DNA of 7,418 nt from an uncultured Bordetella sp. (GTDB lineage: Bacteria > Pseudomonadota > Gammaproteobacteria > Burkholderiales > Burkholderiaceae_B). Numbering within the stretch: position 1 is the first letter of the stretch; every line of letters begins with the position of its first letter. This document shows, piece by piece, positions 1 to 6,002 of this stretch. The position numbers were made by a program, and so were the translations under genes. The stretch spans positions 1 through 7,418 of the forward strand of contig CALGFL010000061.1 in NCBI GenBank assembly GCA_937881145.1. The letters run 5' to 3'. Under the pieces are notes generated by a model that did not search any database, was not told the DNA's origin, and saw only the letters and a program-made list of their open reading frames with translations.

Positions 1-783
1 CGCGTCGCGAAAGGGCTTGGAGATCACCTGGCCCACCTGCACCTGCATCAGGTCGCCGGCCATGATGTATTCCTTGGCGCGGCGCACGGCGGCCAGGTAG
101 TCGTCCCTCTCGAAGTCGCGGCGTTCTTCCGTGACCATGCTGGCGTGGCTGTAGGGAATGTCCGCGGGCTTGCGCAGCTGGATGCGCAGATCCAGCAGGC
201 GCTGCTGCGCACGGCTGTAGCTCTCGGGGCGGGCAGGGTCGGCGTAGACCATCAGGTAGATGCGCCCGGCCAGGTTGTCCACGATCACCAGCTCGTCCAC
301 CTGCATCAGCAAGAGGTCGGGTATGCCTTCCTCCATGCCGGCGGGAAACGGCTTGACGGCCGGGCCCAGGCGCGGCTCCATGTGGCGCACGGTGTCGTAG
401 CCGAAGTAGCCCGCCAGGCCGCCGCAAAAGCGCGGCATGCCTGGGCGCACGGCCACCTTGAAGCGCTTCTGGAATTCTTCGATGAAGATCAGCGGATCGC
501 CCTGGTAGGTTTCCTGCACGACACCGTCGGTCAGCACCTCGGTGGTCGTGCCGCTGGCGCGGATGACGGTGCGGGCCGGCAGGCCGATGAAGGAGTAGCG
601 CCCGAAGCGCTCGCCGCCCACCACCGATTCCATCAGACAGGTAAAGGCACCGCCTTTGGCGCCGCCGTGCGCAAGCTTCAGGTACAGCGCCAGCGGCGTG
701 TCGAGATCGGCGTAGGTCTCGGCGACCAGCGGGATGCGGTTATAGCCTTGGGCCGCCAGGGCTTTGAATTCCAGTTCGGTCAT
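1..783 (-). CDS. trpE: Anthranilate synthase component I (TrpE), N-terminal part, cut by window edge
   Basis: TrpE converts chorismate to anthranilate, the first committed step of tryptophan synthesis, using ammonia supplied by its TrpG partner in the cytoplasm. Translation from the ATG at 783 gives 261 open codons to the window edge, beginning MTELEFKALAAQGYNRIPLV. The family hallmarks of the N-terminal domain are present: CLMES at residues 49-53, in the place of the LLES element that forms the tryptophan feedback site, followed by GGERFGRYSFIG, and later FCGGLAGYFGYDTVRHMEP. The catalytic chorismate-binding C-terminal half lies outside the window. Just upstream are a leader peptide and attenuator, so expression should respond to charged tRNA-Trp, while the enzyme itself probably keeps Trp feedback inhibition. 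No clear Shine-Dalgarno sequence precedes the ATG (the upstream bases read CATCTGGACCCGAC), but the start agrees with the usual TrpE N-terminus. A PabB assignment is less likely because of the trp leader in front. Confidence 0.96.
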   Translation of the reverse strand, partial: MTELEFKALAAQGYNRIPLVAETYADLDTPLALYLKLAHGGAKGGAFTCLMESVVGGERFGRYSFIGLPARTVIRASGTTTEVLTDGVVQETYQGDPLIFIEEFQKRFKVAVRPGMPRFCGGLAGYFGYDTVRHMEPRLGPAVKPFPAGMEEGIPDLLLMQVDELVIVDNLAGRIYLMVYADPARPESYSRAQQRLLDLRIQLRKPADIPYSHASMVTEERRDFERDDYLAAVRRAKEYIMAGDLMQVQVGQVISKPFRDA

Positions 784-823
784 GTCGGGTCCAGATGAGG
801 TTGTGTGGCGACCGGGACATGTC

Positions 824-859
824 AAACAAAAAGCCCGGTCCTGTTCAGGTTCCGGGCTT
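824..859 (-). terminator. trp attenuator: intrinsic terminator (regions 3 and 4)
   Basis: Read on the minus strand, AAGCCCGG and CCGGGCTT are perfect 8-base arms at 859-852 and 838-831. Between them CCT and AGG can extend the stem around a GAAC loop. The 3' arm runs into TTTTTGTTT, ending at about 824. This is a strong Rho-independent terminator. It lies 24 bases beyond the leader-peptide stop codon and 40 bases before the trpE ATG, the position expected of a transcription attenuator. It would stop transcription when tryptophan is plentiful. The hairpin and T-tract are seen directly; the regulatory role is inferred from position and from the competing pairing with 930-921. Confidence 0.93.
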
Positions 860-930
860 GGCTTTTCGTGTTGTGCGAGGCGCTAGGCGGCGTTTGCGTC
901 TAGAACCAGGCGAGCCGATTGCCACCCGGA
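851..930 (-). promoter_or_regulatory. Predicted trp antiterminator pairing (region 2 with region 3)
   Basis: On the minus strand TCCGGGTGGC (930-921, inside the Ser-Gly-Trp-Gln codons of the leader peptide) is complementary to GCCAAGCCCGGA (862-851). That gives about ten base pairs with a two-base bulge. The second segment contains the 5' arm of the terminator hairpin, so the two structures exclude each other. The first segment can instead pair through GGTGGC (926-921) with GCCACC (957-952), giving a region 1:2 hairpin. A ribosome stalled at Trp codons 14-17 would cover region 1 and leave region 2 free, which favours antitermination. This is a hand-drawn fold without an energy calculation. 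Confidence 0.75.
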
Positions 931-990
931 GGTCGAGCGCCACCAACGCCAGGTGGCGTTGCGCGAGAAAGCGGCTAGGCGGGCGTTCAT
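883..990 (-). CDS. trpL: trp operon leader peptide, 35 aa, four Trp codons
   Basis: This is a short regulatory ORF between the trp promoter and the attenuator. It starts MNARLAAFSRNATWRWWRST and continues through SGWQSARLVL to DANAA and a TAG stop. Four of 35 residues are Trp (14, 16, 17 and 23), far above the usual frequency, and three fall in the cluster WRWW. Translation of this peptide, not the product, would sense charged tRNA-Trp: stalling at the cluster frees the segment at 930-921 to form the antiterminator. An in-frame ATG twelve bases upstream (1002) would add MPPI and give 39 residues. Neither start has a clear Shine-Dalgarno sequence, so the exact start is uncertain. The frame is also open further upstream into the neighbouring gene, so only the portion after the promoter is meaningful. 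Leaders this short are usually missed by automatic annotation. Confidence 0.88.
   Translation of the reverse strand: MNARLAAFSRNATWRWWRSTSGWQSARLVLDANAA
938..958 (-). repeat. Leader hairpin over the Trp codon cluster
   Basis: On the minus strand CGCCACC and GGTGGCG form a perfect 7-base-pair stem around a TGGCGTT loop. An alternative fold uses the overlapping palindrome AACGCC-ACCT-GGCGTT. The structure covers Trp codons 14, 16 and 17. It could act as the early pause hairpin that couples RNA polymerase to the leading ribosome, or as a competitor of the region 1:2 pairing. The symmetry is seen directly and the role is inferred. Confidence 0.6.
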
Positions 991-1017
991 GATGGGCGGC
1001 ATATTCAGGTGAAGCGG

Positions 1018-1037
1018 ATCGGTGCGAATTGACCGAT
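1018..1037 (-). repeat. Inverted repeat at the 5' end of the trp leader transcript
   Basis: ATCGGT (1037-1032) and ACCGAT (1023-1018) form a perfect six-base inverted repeat with an eight-base spacer. It begins only a few bases downstream of the predicted transcription start near 1042-1040. It could be a 5' stem-loop that stabilises the mRNA or a protein-binding site overlapping the initially transcribed region. Nothing seen here decides between these. Confidence 0.4.
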
Positions 1038-1040
1038 GGT

Positions 1041-1077
1041 GTCGGCGACTATAGCACGGCATTTCGACGAACGACAA
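1041..1077 (-). promoter_or_regulatory. Predicted sigma-70 promoter of the trp operon
   Basis: On the minus strand a -35 box TTGTCG (1077-1072, four of six consensus bases) is followed after 18 bases by a -10 box TATAGT (1053-1048, five of six). The likely start is A at 1042 or 1040, which gives a leader RNA of about 260 bases before trpE and about 50 bases before the leader-peptide ATG. It sits immediately beyond the upstream terminator and just ahead of the Trp-rich ORF, where a trp operon promoter is expected. The two T residues at the start of the -35 box also belong to the T-tract of that terminator. Confidence 0.75.
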
Positions 1078-1103
1078 AAAACGGGACCTGGACCCGGAAC
1101 CCG
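1076..1103 (-). terminator. Probable intrinsic terminator of the receptor-amidase-oxidoreductase unit
   Basis: On the minus strand, beginning four bases after the TAG stop of the oxidoreductase gene, CGGGTTC (1103-1097) can pair with GGTCCCG (1088-1082) with one T-T mismatch and one G-T pair. A shorter perfect CGGG/CCCG alternative also exists. Six T residues follow (1081-1076). The stem is weaker than that of the trp attenuator, so some read-through into the trp leader is plausible. Confidence 0.6.
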
Positions 1104-1106
1104 GGA

Positions 1107-2348
1107 CTAGAACCGATCGGCCCGGAACGGTGCGGGATCGACGAAGGTCTGCGCGCCCGTCATCATCTGCGCGATCAAACGCCCGGTTACCGGCCCCAGT
1201 GTCAGCCCATGGTGCGCGTGTCCGAAGGCGAACCACAGGTCTTTGTGCCGGGGCGCCGGGCCGATGATGGGCAGCATGTCGGGCGTGCAGGGCCGCGCGC
1301 CCATCCATGGCTCGGCCTCGACCGGCCGACCCAGCGGGAATAGCCCGCGCGCCATGGGTTCGACGGCGGCGATTTGAGCGGGCGTCTTCGGCGCATCGCG
1401 GTCGGCGAACTCGATGCCGGTGGTGACGCGGATGCCGCGGCTCATGGGCGCGAGCAGAAAGCCATTGGCCACGTCCAGAACGGGATGGTTCAGGCGCGCG
1501 CCGGGGGCCGGTTCATAGTGCCGGTGGTAGCCGCGCTTGACGGCCAGCGGCAGGCGGTAGCGCAGCCGCGTGTTGACCAGGTCGCCGCTCCACGGTCCCA
1601 GCGCCACGACCGCGGCGCGCGCGGTGATGTCGCCTTCGCGCGTGCGCACCTTCCAGCCGGGTTCGAGCGTATTGGCGTCGCCGTGCAGTATGCGTCCGCC
1701 CAGCGACTCGAAGTGGCGCGCATAGGCGGCAGCCAGGGCGCCCGGATCGCTGACCGTGTCGGCGTCGGGGTAGCGCAGGCCGCCGACGAGCGACGCGCTC
1801 AGGTCGGGCTCGGCCTGGCGCAGCGCGGCGGCATCGCAGGCTTCGAATGCAACGCCGAACTCATCGAACCATTTTTGCGCCTCGCGCGTTTGCGCTTCTT
1901 GCGTGCGGGCATCGTGAAAAATCTTGAACCAGCCCTGATGGCGGATGAGGCCGCCGGCGCCCGCGGCGTCGGCAAGGGCGCGATGTTCGGCGACGCAATG
2001 CTCGATCAGCGGCGCATAGAGGCGGGCGATGGCCGCGTGCCGATCGGACCGCGAATGGCGCCAGTAGCGCAGCAGAAAGGGTGCGGTCTTGAGCAGCGCG
2101 CCCAGGTGGTAGCGTACGTCGGGCGCGCGGTTGCCGGCGTATTTGAGCAAGGTGGCCAGCTGGCGCGGGAAGGCATAGGGATAGACCCCTTCGCGCTGGA
2201 TCAGGCCGGCGTTGCCGTAAGAGGTTTCGGTGCCGGGCGTTTTGCGGTCGACCAGCGCGACGGCCAGGCCGCACCGCTGCAGATGCACGGCCGTGGAAAC
2301 GCCGACGATGCCGGCGCCGAGCACGATGGCGTCGAAGGGATTTGTCAT
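1107..2348 (-). CDS. FAD-dependent D-amino acid dehydrogenase / DAO-family oxidoreductase (DadA-like)
   Basis: This 413-residue protein belongs to the FAD-binding DAO superfamily and most resembles DadA. DadA oxidatively deaminates D-amino acids to 2-oxo acids and ammonia, passing electrons to the respiratory chain at the inner face of the membrane. Near the N-terminus the dinucleotide-binding fold shows GAGIVG at residues 11-16 and an acidic D34 closing the second strand (ALVDR), followed by ETSYGNAG (41-48), typical of this group. Near the C-terminus CTPDMLPIIGP (354-364) and GHAHHGLTLGP (376-386) match the FAD/substrate region. Length is normal (DadA about 430). It is the last gene of the unit, 43 bases after the amidase stop, with a probable terminator beyond. 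No good ribosome binding site is visible. The substrate is not determined: a D-amino acid, a secondary amine such as sarcosine, or a proline derivative are possible. The adjacent amidase suggests that it oxidises an amine or amino acid released by that enzyme. Confidence 0.85.
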   Translation of the reverse strand: MTNPFDAIVLGAGIVGVSTAVHLQRCGLAVALVDRKTPGTETSYGNAGLIQREGVYPYAFPRQLATLLKYAGNRAPDVRYHLGALLKTAPFLLRYWRHSRSDRHAAIARLYAPLIEHCVAEHRALADAAGAGGLIRHQGWFKIFHDARTQEAQTREAQKWFDEFGVAFEACDAAALRQAEPDLSASLVGGLRYPDADTVSDPGALAAAYARHFESLGGRILHGDANTLEPGWKVRTREGDITARAAVVALGPWSGDLVNTRLRYRLPLAVKRGYHRHYEPAPGARLNHPVLDVANGFLLAPMSRGIRVTTGIEFADRDAPKTPAQIAAVEPMARGLFPLGRPVEAEPWMGARPCTPDMLPIIGPAPRHKDLWFAFGHAHHGLTLGPVTGRLIAQMMTGAQTFVDPAPFRADRF

Positions 2349-2391
2349 GATGCGCGGGACCGATGCGTAGCGGGTATCGACAGCGTGAAGC

Positions 2392-3915
2392 TCAGACCGC
2401 CGACACGTTGTTCGTCGCTGGCCCGCCCAGCACGGGCGGCGCCGTCACGATGGATTTGAGCGCGGGCTGCGCGGGCCGCAGCGCCGCCAGGTCGGGCAGC
2501 GGTCTGCCCAGCCCGTCGATGCGCGCGAAGGCCTGTTCCAGGGACTGCGAGGCGGCCAGCAGCGCGTGGTCGCCGCGGAACCGGCCCGTCACCTGCAGGC
2601 CGAACGGCATGCCCTGATGGTCTCTTCCGCAAGGCAGGCTGATGGCCGGATGCGTGGTCAGCGTGACGACATAGGTCAGGGCCAGCCAGCGGTAGTAGTT
2701 CTGCTGCTTCTCGCCGTTGATGGTGTCGGCGTAGGGCTGGATCCAGGGAAAGGGCGAGACCGGCGTGGTGGGCGAGAGGATCAGGTCGTAGCCGGCGAAG
2801 GCCTGCTGGAAGCGCTGCAGAATCCGGGTCTGTTCGGCCTGCGCCCAGGCGCAGTCCTTCAGGCTCATGGCCGCGCCCATCTCATAGTTGGCGCGCGGGT
2901 TGGGGCCCAGGCTGCCCGGGTCTTTCTCGTAGGCCTGCTGCATGCCCGCGACGAAGGCTTCGGCGCGCAGCACGTCGAAGCAGCGGTGCGCCTGGCCCAG
3001 GTCCAGCTCGATGGGGTCGCAGGCCGCGAACACGTGGCGCATCGCGGCGATTTTCTCGCGAAAGACGGTGCGGATGCCGTCGTCCACGGCGCACTGGCCG
3101 AAGTCTTCCGTGTAGGCCACGCGCAGCGAGCCCGGATCGGCATTGCCGGGACGCAGGAACGACAGCGGCTCCAGCGGATAGCTCAGCGGGTCGCCCGCAT
3201 GCGGGCCGGCCGTGGCGGCCAATTGCAGGCAGGCATCTGCGACGGTGCGCCCCATTGGGCCGACGACCGAGATCGGCATCCAGCCCAGCGGCTTGCGCGT
3301 GCTGGGAATCAGGCCGGGCGATGGGCGAAAGCCCACCACGCCGCATTTGGCCGCAGGGATGCGCAGCGAGCCGCCCGTGTCGGATCCGGTGCAGACCGGC
3401 AACATGTCGCAGGCCAAGGCAGCGGCGGAGCCGCCCGACGAGCCGCCGGCATTGAGGTTGGGGTTGAACGGGTTGCCGGTGGCGCCCCATACCGGATTGC
3501 GCGAGTTGGCTCCCGCGCCCATCTCGGGCACGTTGGTCTTGGCGGTGACCACGGCGCCGGCGCGCCGCAGCCGGGCGACCAGTTCGATGTCCTGCTCGGG
3601 CACGTTGCCGCGATAGATGGGCGAGCCGTACGTAGTGAGCAGGCCCGCGGTGGGCTCCAGATCCTTGACGCCCAGCGGCAGGCCGTGCAGCAGGCCCAGC
3701 GGCTCGCCGCGCATGACGGCCTGCTCGGCCGCGCGGGCCGTCTCGCGCGCCCGGTCGTAATCGGTGGCGGTGATGGCGTTGATATAGGGGTTGACCGCCG
3801 CGATGCGGCTTATGCAGGCCTGCAGCAGTTCGACTGGCGAAACCTGGCGGGCGCCGATCAGTTGCCGCAACTCGACGGCCGACAGGCAGGCAAGAGAATC
3901 GTTGGATAAAGTCAT
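2392..3915 (-). CDS. Amidase-signature family hydrolase
   Basis: This 507-residue protein is a cytoplasmic-type enzyme of the amidase signature family, which hydrolyses carboxamide or related C-N bonds by a Ser-cisSer-Lys triad. The triad is visible: K84 in GVKDL, cis-Ser S159 in NAGGSSGGS and nucleophile S183 in GSDTGGSLRIPA. The spacings of 75 and 24 residues equal those known for fatty acid amide hydrolase (142/217/241). The conserved GMPFGLQVTGRF near the C-terminus also fits. No signal peptide is seen. No GatB or GatC neighbour is present, so a role as GatA is unlikely; it is a stand-alone amidase of unknown substrate. It starts 31 bases after the receptor gene stop and is followed by the DadA-like gene, suggesting one transcript. 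Together with that oxidoreductase it could release and then oxidise an amino acid or amine; this is inference. The ATG start gives a normal family N-terminus, but no strong ribosome binding site is seen. Confidence 0.92.
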   Translation of the reverse strand: MTLSNDSLACLSAVELRQLIGARQVSPVELLQACISRIAAVNPYINAITATDYDRARETARAAEQAVMRGEPLGLLHGLPLGVKDLEPTAGLLTTYGSPIYRGNVPEQDIELVARLRRAGAVVTAKTNVPEMGAGANSRNPVWGATGNPFNPNLNAGGSSGGSAAALACDMLPVCTGSDTGGSLRIPAAKCGVVGFRPSPGLIPSTRKPLGWMPISVVGPMGRTVADACLQLAATAGPHAGDPLSYPLEPLSFLRPGNADPGSLRVAYTEDFGQCAVDDGIRTVFREKIAAMRHVFAACDPIELDLGQAHRCFDVLRAEAFVAGMQQAYEKDPGSLGPNPRANYEMGAAMSLKDCAWAQAEQTRILQRFQQAFAGYDLILSPTTPVSPFPWIQPYADTINGEKQQNYYRWLALTYVVTLTTHPAISLPCGRDHQGMPFGLQVTGRFRGDHALLAASQSLEQAFARIDGLGRPLPDLAALRPAQPALKSIVTAPPVLGGPATNNVSAV

Positions 3916-3946
3916 GTGTACAGCTGGCGTGAAAAAATCCCGGATT

Positions 3947-4966
3947 TCAGTCGGCCGTGATGTGCGCGCGCTGCGCGAGTTCGCGCATCTGCGGCAGTTC
4001 CTTGGCTATCAGAGCCTGGCCTTGCTTGGAATCCTCGAAGCCCGGCTCCATGCCTTGCGCCAGCATGGCCTTGCGGGCCTCGGGGTCGTTGGTGAAATCG
4101 GCGAACGCCTTTTCCAGCTTGGCCTCGGCCTGCGCGGGGGTGCCGCGCGGCACGACCGCCATCAGCCAGGTGTCCATGGCGACCTGAGGGTAGCCTTGCT
4201 CGGCGAAAGTCGGCACGTCGGGCAGGAAGACCGAGCGGTGCGGGCTGGAGACCGCGATGGCCTTGACCTTGCCGGCCTTGAGCTGCGGCAGGGCCGCCGC
4301 CACGGTGTCCACGGAAAAGGGAATCTGGCCGCTGATCAGGTCGGTCATGGCCGGAGCGCTGCCGCTGTAGGGAATCTGCGTCAGGTGGATGCCCGCGGCC
4401 GCGGCGAAGGCCGCGCCGACGAAGTTGGCGGTCGTGCCGCTGCCGAAGGTGCCATAAGGCGTGTCTTTGTGGGCCGGGTCCTTGACGTAGGCCAGGAAGG
4501 ATTTCACGTCGTCGACGGGCACCTTCGGGTTGGCCAGCAGGATCAGGCCGGTGCGCGCCACGACGGCCACCGGTTCGAAATCCTTGACCGGATCGTAGGA
4601 CAAGGTCTTGTGGATCGCGGGATTGATCGTGAAGGTGGTGCCCGAACTGAGCAGCAGCGTGTAGCCGTCGCGCGGCGAGTGCGCGACATACTGCGCGCCG
4701 ATGATGGTGCCGGCGCCGGCCTTGTTCTCGACGATGATGCTCTGACCCAGGGACTTGGTCAGATATCGCGCCATCAGGCGCGCGCTGATATCGGTCGCGC
4801 CGCCGGGTGCGTAGGGAACGATCAGCGTGACGGGGCGATCGGGATATTGGGCGGCGGCGGGGGCGGCCGCGCCCAGCAGGCCGACCAGGGCGATGGATGC
4901 GATGGCCAGCGCGCGCGCAATGCGGCGGACGGCATCGTGACGGAAGCAGGAGGAGGCTGTGGCCAT
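3947..4966 (-). CDS. Periplasmic solute receptor of the Bug / TctC family
   Basis: This 339-residue protein is a periplasmic binding protein of the Bug (TctC, tripartite tricarboxylate transporter receptor) family. A signal peptide is evident: basic residues at 9-18, a hydrophobic core ALAIASIALVGLLGAAAP and probable cleavage after A39 (AAA|QYPDRP). The mature start YPDRPVTLIVPYAPGGATDI is the family signature, and the PYAPGG loop (51-56) is known to contact the ligand carboxylate through water. Later hallmarks include YGTFGSGTTANF, IPYSGSAPAMTDL, SGQIPFSVDT and VPTFAEQGYP. Known ligands in the family are small carboxylates, amino acids, amides such as nicotinamide, and aromatic acids; the ligand here is not determined. 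No TctA or TctB membrane subunits are in the window, so it is an orphan receptor relying on a distant transporter or acting as a sensor. The start is constrained: an in-frame TAG lies at 5005-5003 with no other start codon between. The bases before the ATG are pyrimidine-rich without a Shine-Dalgarno sequence. It is the first gene of the unit, divergent from the LysR gene. Confidence 0.94.
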   Translation of the reverse strand: MATASSCFRHDAVRRIARALAIASIALVGLLGAAAPAAAQYPDRPVTLIVPYAPGGATDISARLMARYLTKSLGQSIIVENKAGAGTIIGAQYVAHSPRDGYTLLLSSGTTFTINPAIHKTLSYDPVKDFEPVAVVARTGLILLANPKVPVDDVKSFLAYVKDPAHKDTPYGTFGSGTTANFVGAAFAAAAGIHLTQIPYSGSAPAMTDLISGQIPFSVDTVAAALPQLKAGKVKAIAVSSPHRSVFLPDVPTFAEQGYPQVAMDTWLMAVVPRGTPAQAEAKLEKAFADFTNDPEARKAMLAQGMEPGFEDSKQGQALIAKELPQMRELAQRAHITAD

Positions 4967-5030
4967 GGCGTCGTAGGGAGAAAGAAGGAAGGAATCTTCA
5001 TCCTAGAGGACAGTTCACCTATGCAGCAAT

Positions 5031-5071
5031 ATCAATGACTAGAATTATGATTTGCTAAAAAGGCAACGCAA
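5031..5071. promoter_or_regulatory. Candidate divergent promoter and LysR-type operator
   Basis: This is the AT-rich core of the 121-base gap between the receptor gene and the LysR gene. TTGC-N7-GCAA (5052-5066) is an inverted repeat and contains the T-N11-A pattern of LysR-type binding sites. ATCA (5031-5034) and TGAT (5048-5051) form a second, wider symmetry. On the minus strand TTGCGT (5071-5066), 16 bases, CATAAT (5049-5044) is a possible receptor-gene promoter, and the operator symmetry lies between its boxes. On the plus strand TATGAT (5046-5051) could serve as a -10 box for the LysR gene, but no good -35 box was found. The symmetries are visible; the function is inferred. Confidence 0.4.
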
Positions 5072-5087
5072 ATCCTCAGGTGCGGCC

Positions 5088-6002
5088 ATGATCAACAAGC
5101 AGATTCTGCAAGGCACCGCCTTGCGCTACTTCCTGGAAGTCGCCCGCACCGGCTCGATCACCGAGGCGGCCGGGCGGCTCGACGTCGCCCCTTCCGCGGT
5201 AAGCCGGCAGATTGCCCGGTTGGAGCGCGAGCTCGATGTCCTGGTATTCGAACGGCGGGCGCGGGGCATGTCTCTGAACGCCGCGGGGGAACTGCTGGCG
5301 GCTTACGCCAAGCGTGTGCAGCAGGACATCGACCGCGTGGCCGGCGACATCCTGGCCTTGCGCGGACTGCGGCAGGGCCGGGTACGGCTGGCCAGCACCG
5401 AAGGCTATGCCTTCGATTTCCTGCCTTCGGCCATCGCGTCATTCCGGCGCACTTACGGCGGCATCCACTTTTCGCTGGAAGCCTACTCGTCGAAGGAAAT
5501 TTCGAACCGCGTGCGCAAAGGCGATGCGGACATCGGCATCACGCTGACCATGACCTCCGAGCGCGACATCCGCGTTGAACTGCGCCGCCCGGCGCCGGTG
5601 CTTGCCATCATGGCGTCCGATCATCCGCTGGCGGGTCTGCGTCGCCTCTCGATCAGCCAGCTCGTGTCCTATCCGCTGGCGCTGCCCGGGCAGGATTCAA
5701 CGGTGAGGCAATTGTTCGACATCAGCTGCAGCCGCCAGCAACTGCACTGCGAGCCCGTGTTCGTCAGCCGCCATCTGGACGCGCTGATCAATTTCGCGAT
5801 CGAGGGCGGCGGTGTGATGCTGTGCGGCGAACTGGCGGTGCGCAGCCATCTGCGCCGGGGCGGCATTGTGGCCTTGCCCCTGCGCGATCGCGAGATGAAT
5901 GAACGCCAGTTCGAGGTGCAGACGCTGGCTGGCCGTGCGCTGCCCAATGCCTGCCAGGCCTTTCTCGAACACATCCGCCGGGGCGGGCAGGAGTCCGGTT
6001 GA
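5088..6002 (+). CDS. LysR-type transcriptional regulator
   Basis: This 304-residue protein is a LysR-family DNA-binding regulator. An N-terminal winged helix-turn-helix (about residues 10-68) contains GSITEAAGRLDVAPSAVSRQ (22-41) followed by IARLERELDVLVFER, the classic family pattern, and then a linker helix. The effector-binding domain starts at about residue 97 with GRVRLASTEGYAFDFLPSAI and includes GDADIGITL and a late FAIEGGGVMLCGELAV segment. The length fits the family. An upstream in-frame TTG (5052) would add twelve residues but falls in the likely operator; ATG 5088 is preferred, with AGG eight bases before it. The gene is transcribed away from the receptor-amidase-oxidoreductase unit, the usual arrangement for a LysR regulator controlling its neighbour and itself. 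The effector is unknown, perhaps the imported compound or a product of its catabolism. It converges on gph with only 15 bases between the stop codons and no visible terminator. Confidence 0.94.
   Translation: MINKQILQGTALRYFLEVARTGSITEAAGRLDVAPSAVSRQIARLERELDVLVFERRARGMSLNAAGELLAAYAKRVQQDIDRVAGDILALRGLRQGRVRLASTEGYAFDFLPSAIASFRRTYGGIHFSLEAYSSKEISNRVRKGDADIGITLTMTSERDIRVELRRPAPVLAIMASDHPLAGLRRLSISQLVSYPLALPGQDSTVRQLFDISCSRQQLHCEPVFVSRHLDALINFAIEGGGVMLCGELAVRSHLRRGGIVALPLRDREMNERQFEVQTLAGRALPNACQAFLEHIRRGGQESG

Noticed and set aside
742..820. Short minus-strand ORF starting at ATG 820 and overlapping the trpE start out of frame, containing one Trp codon
   Set aside because: No ribosome binding site and no clustering of Trp codons, and it lies after the terminator; most likely chance.
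883..1308. A 141-codon minus-strand frame ending in the leader peptide
   Set aside because: Its upstream part overlaps the oxidoreductase gene in another frame and crosses the terminator and promoter. Only the last 35 (or 39) codons after the promoter are meaningful.
1374..5038. Long plus-strand reading frames of 361, 447 and 415 codons (1374-2459, 2566-3909, 3791-5038) opposite the three catabolic genes, and 217 codons at 145-798 opposite trpE
   Set aside because: They mirror well-recognised minus-strand proteins, have Arg/Ala/Gly/Gln-rich composition with no domain pattern, and are expected by chance in high-GC DNA.
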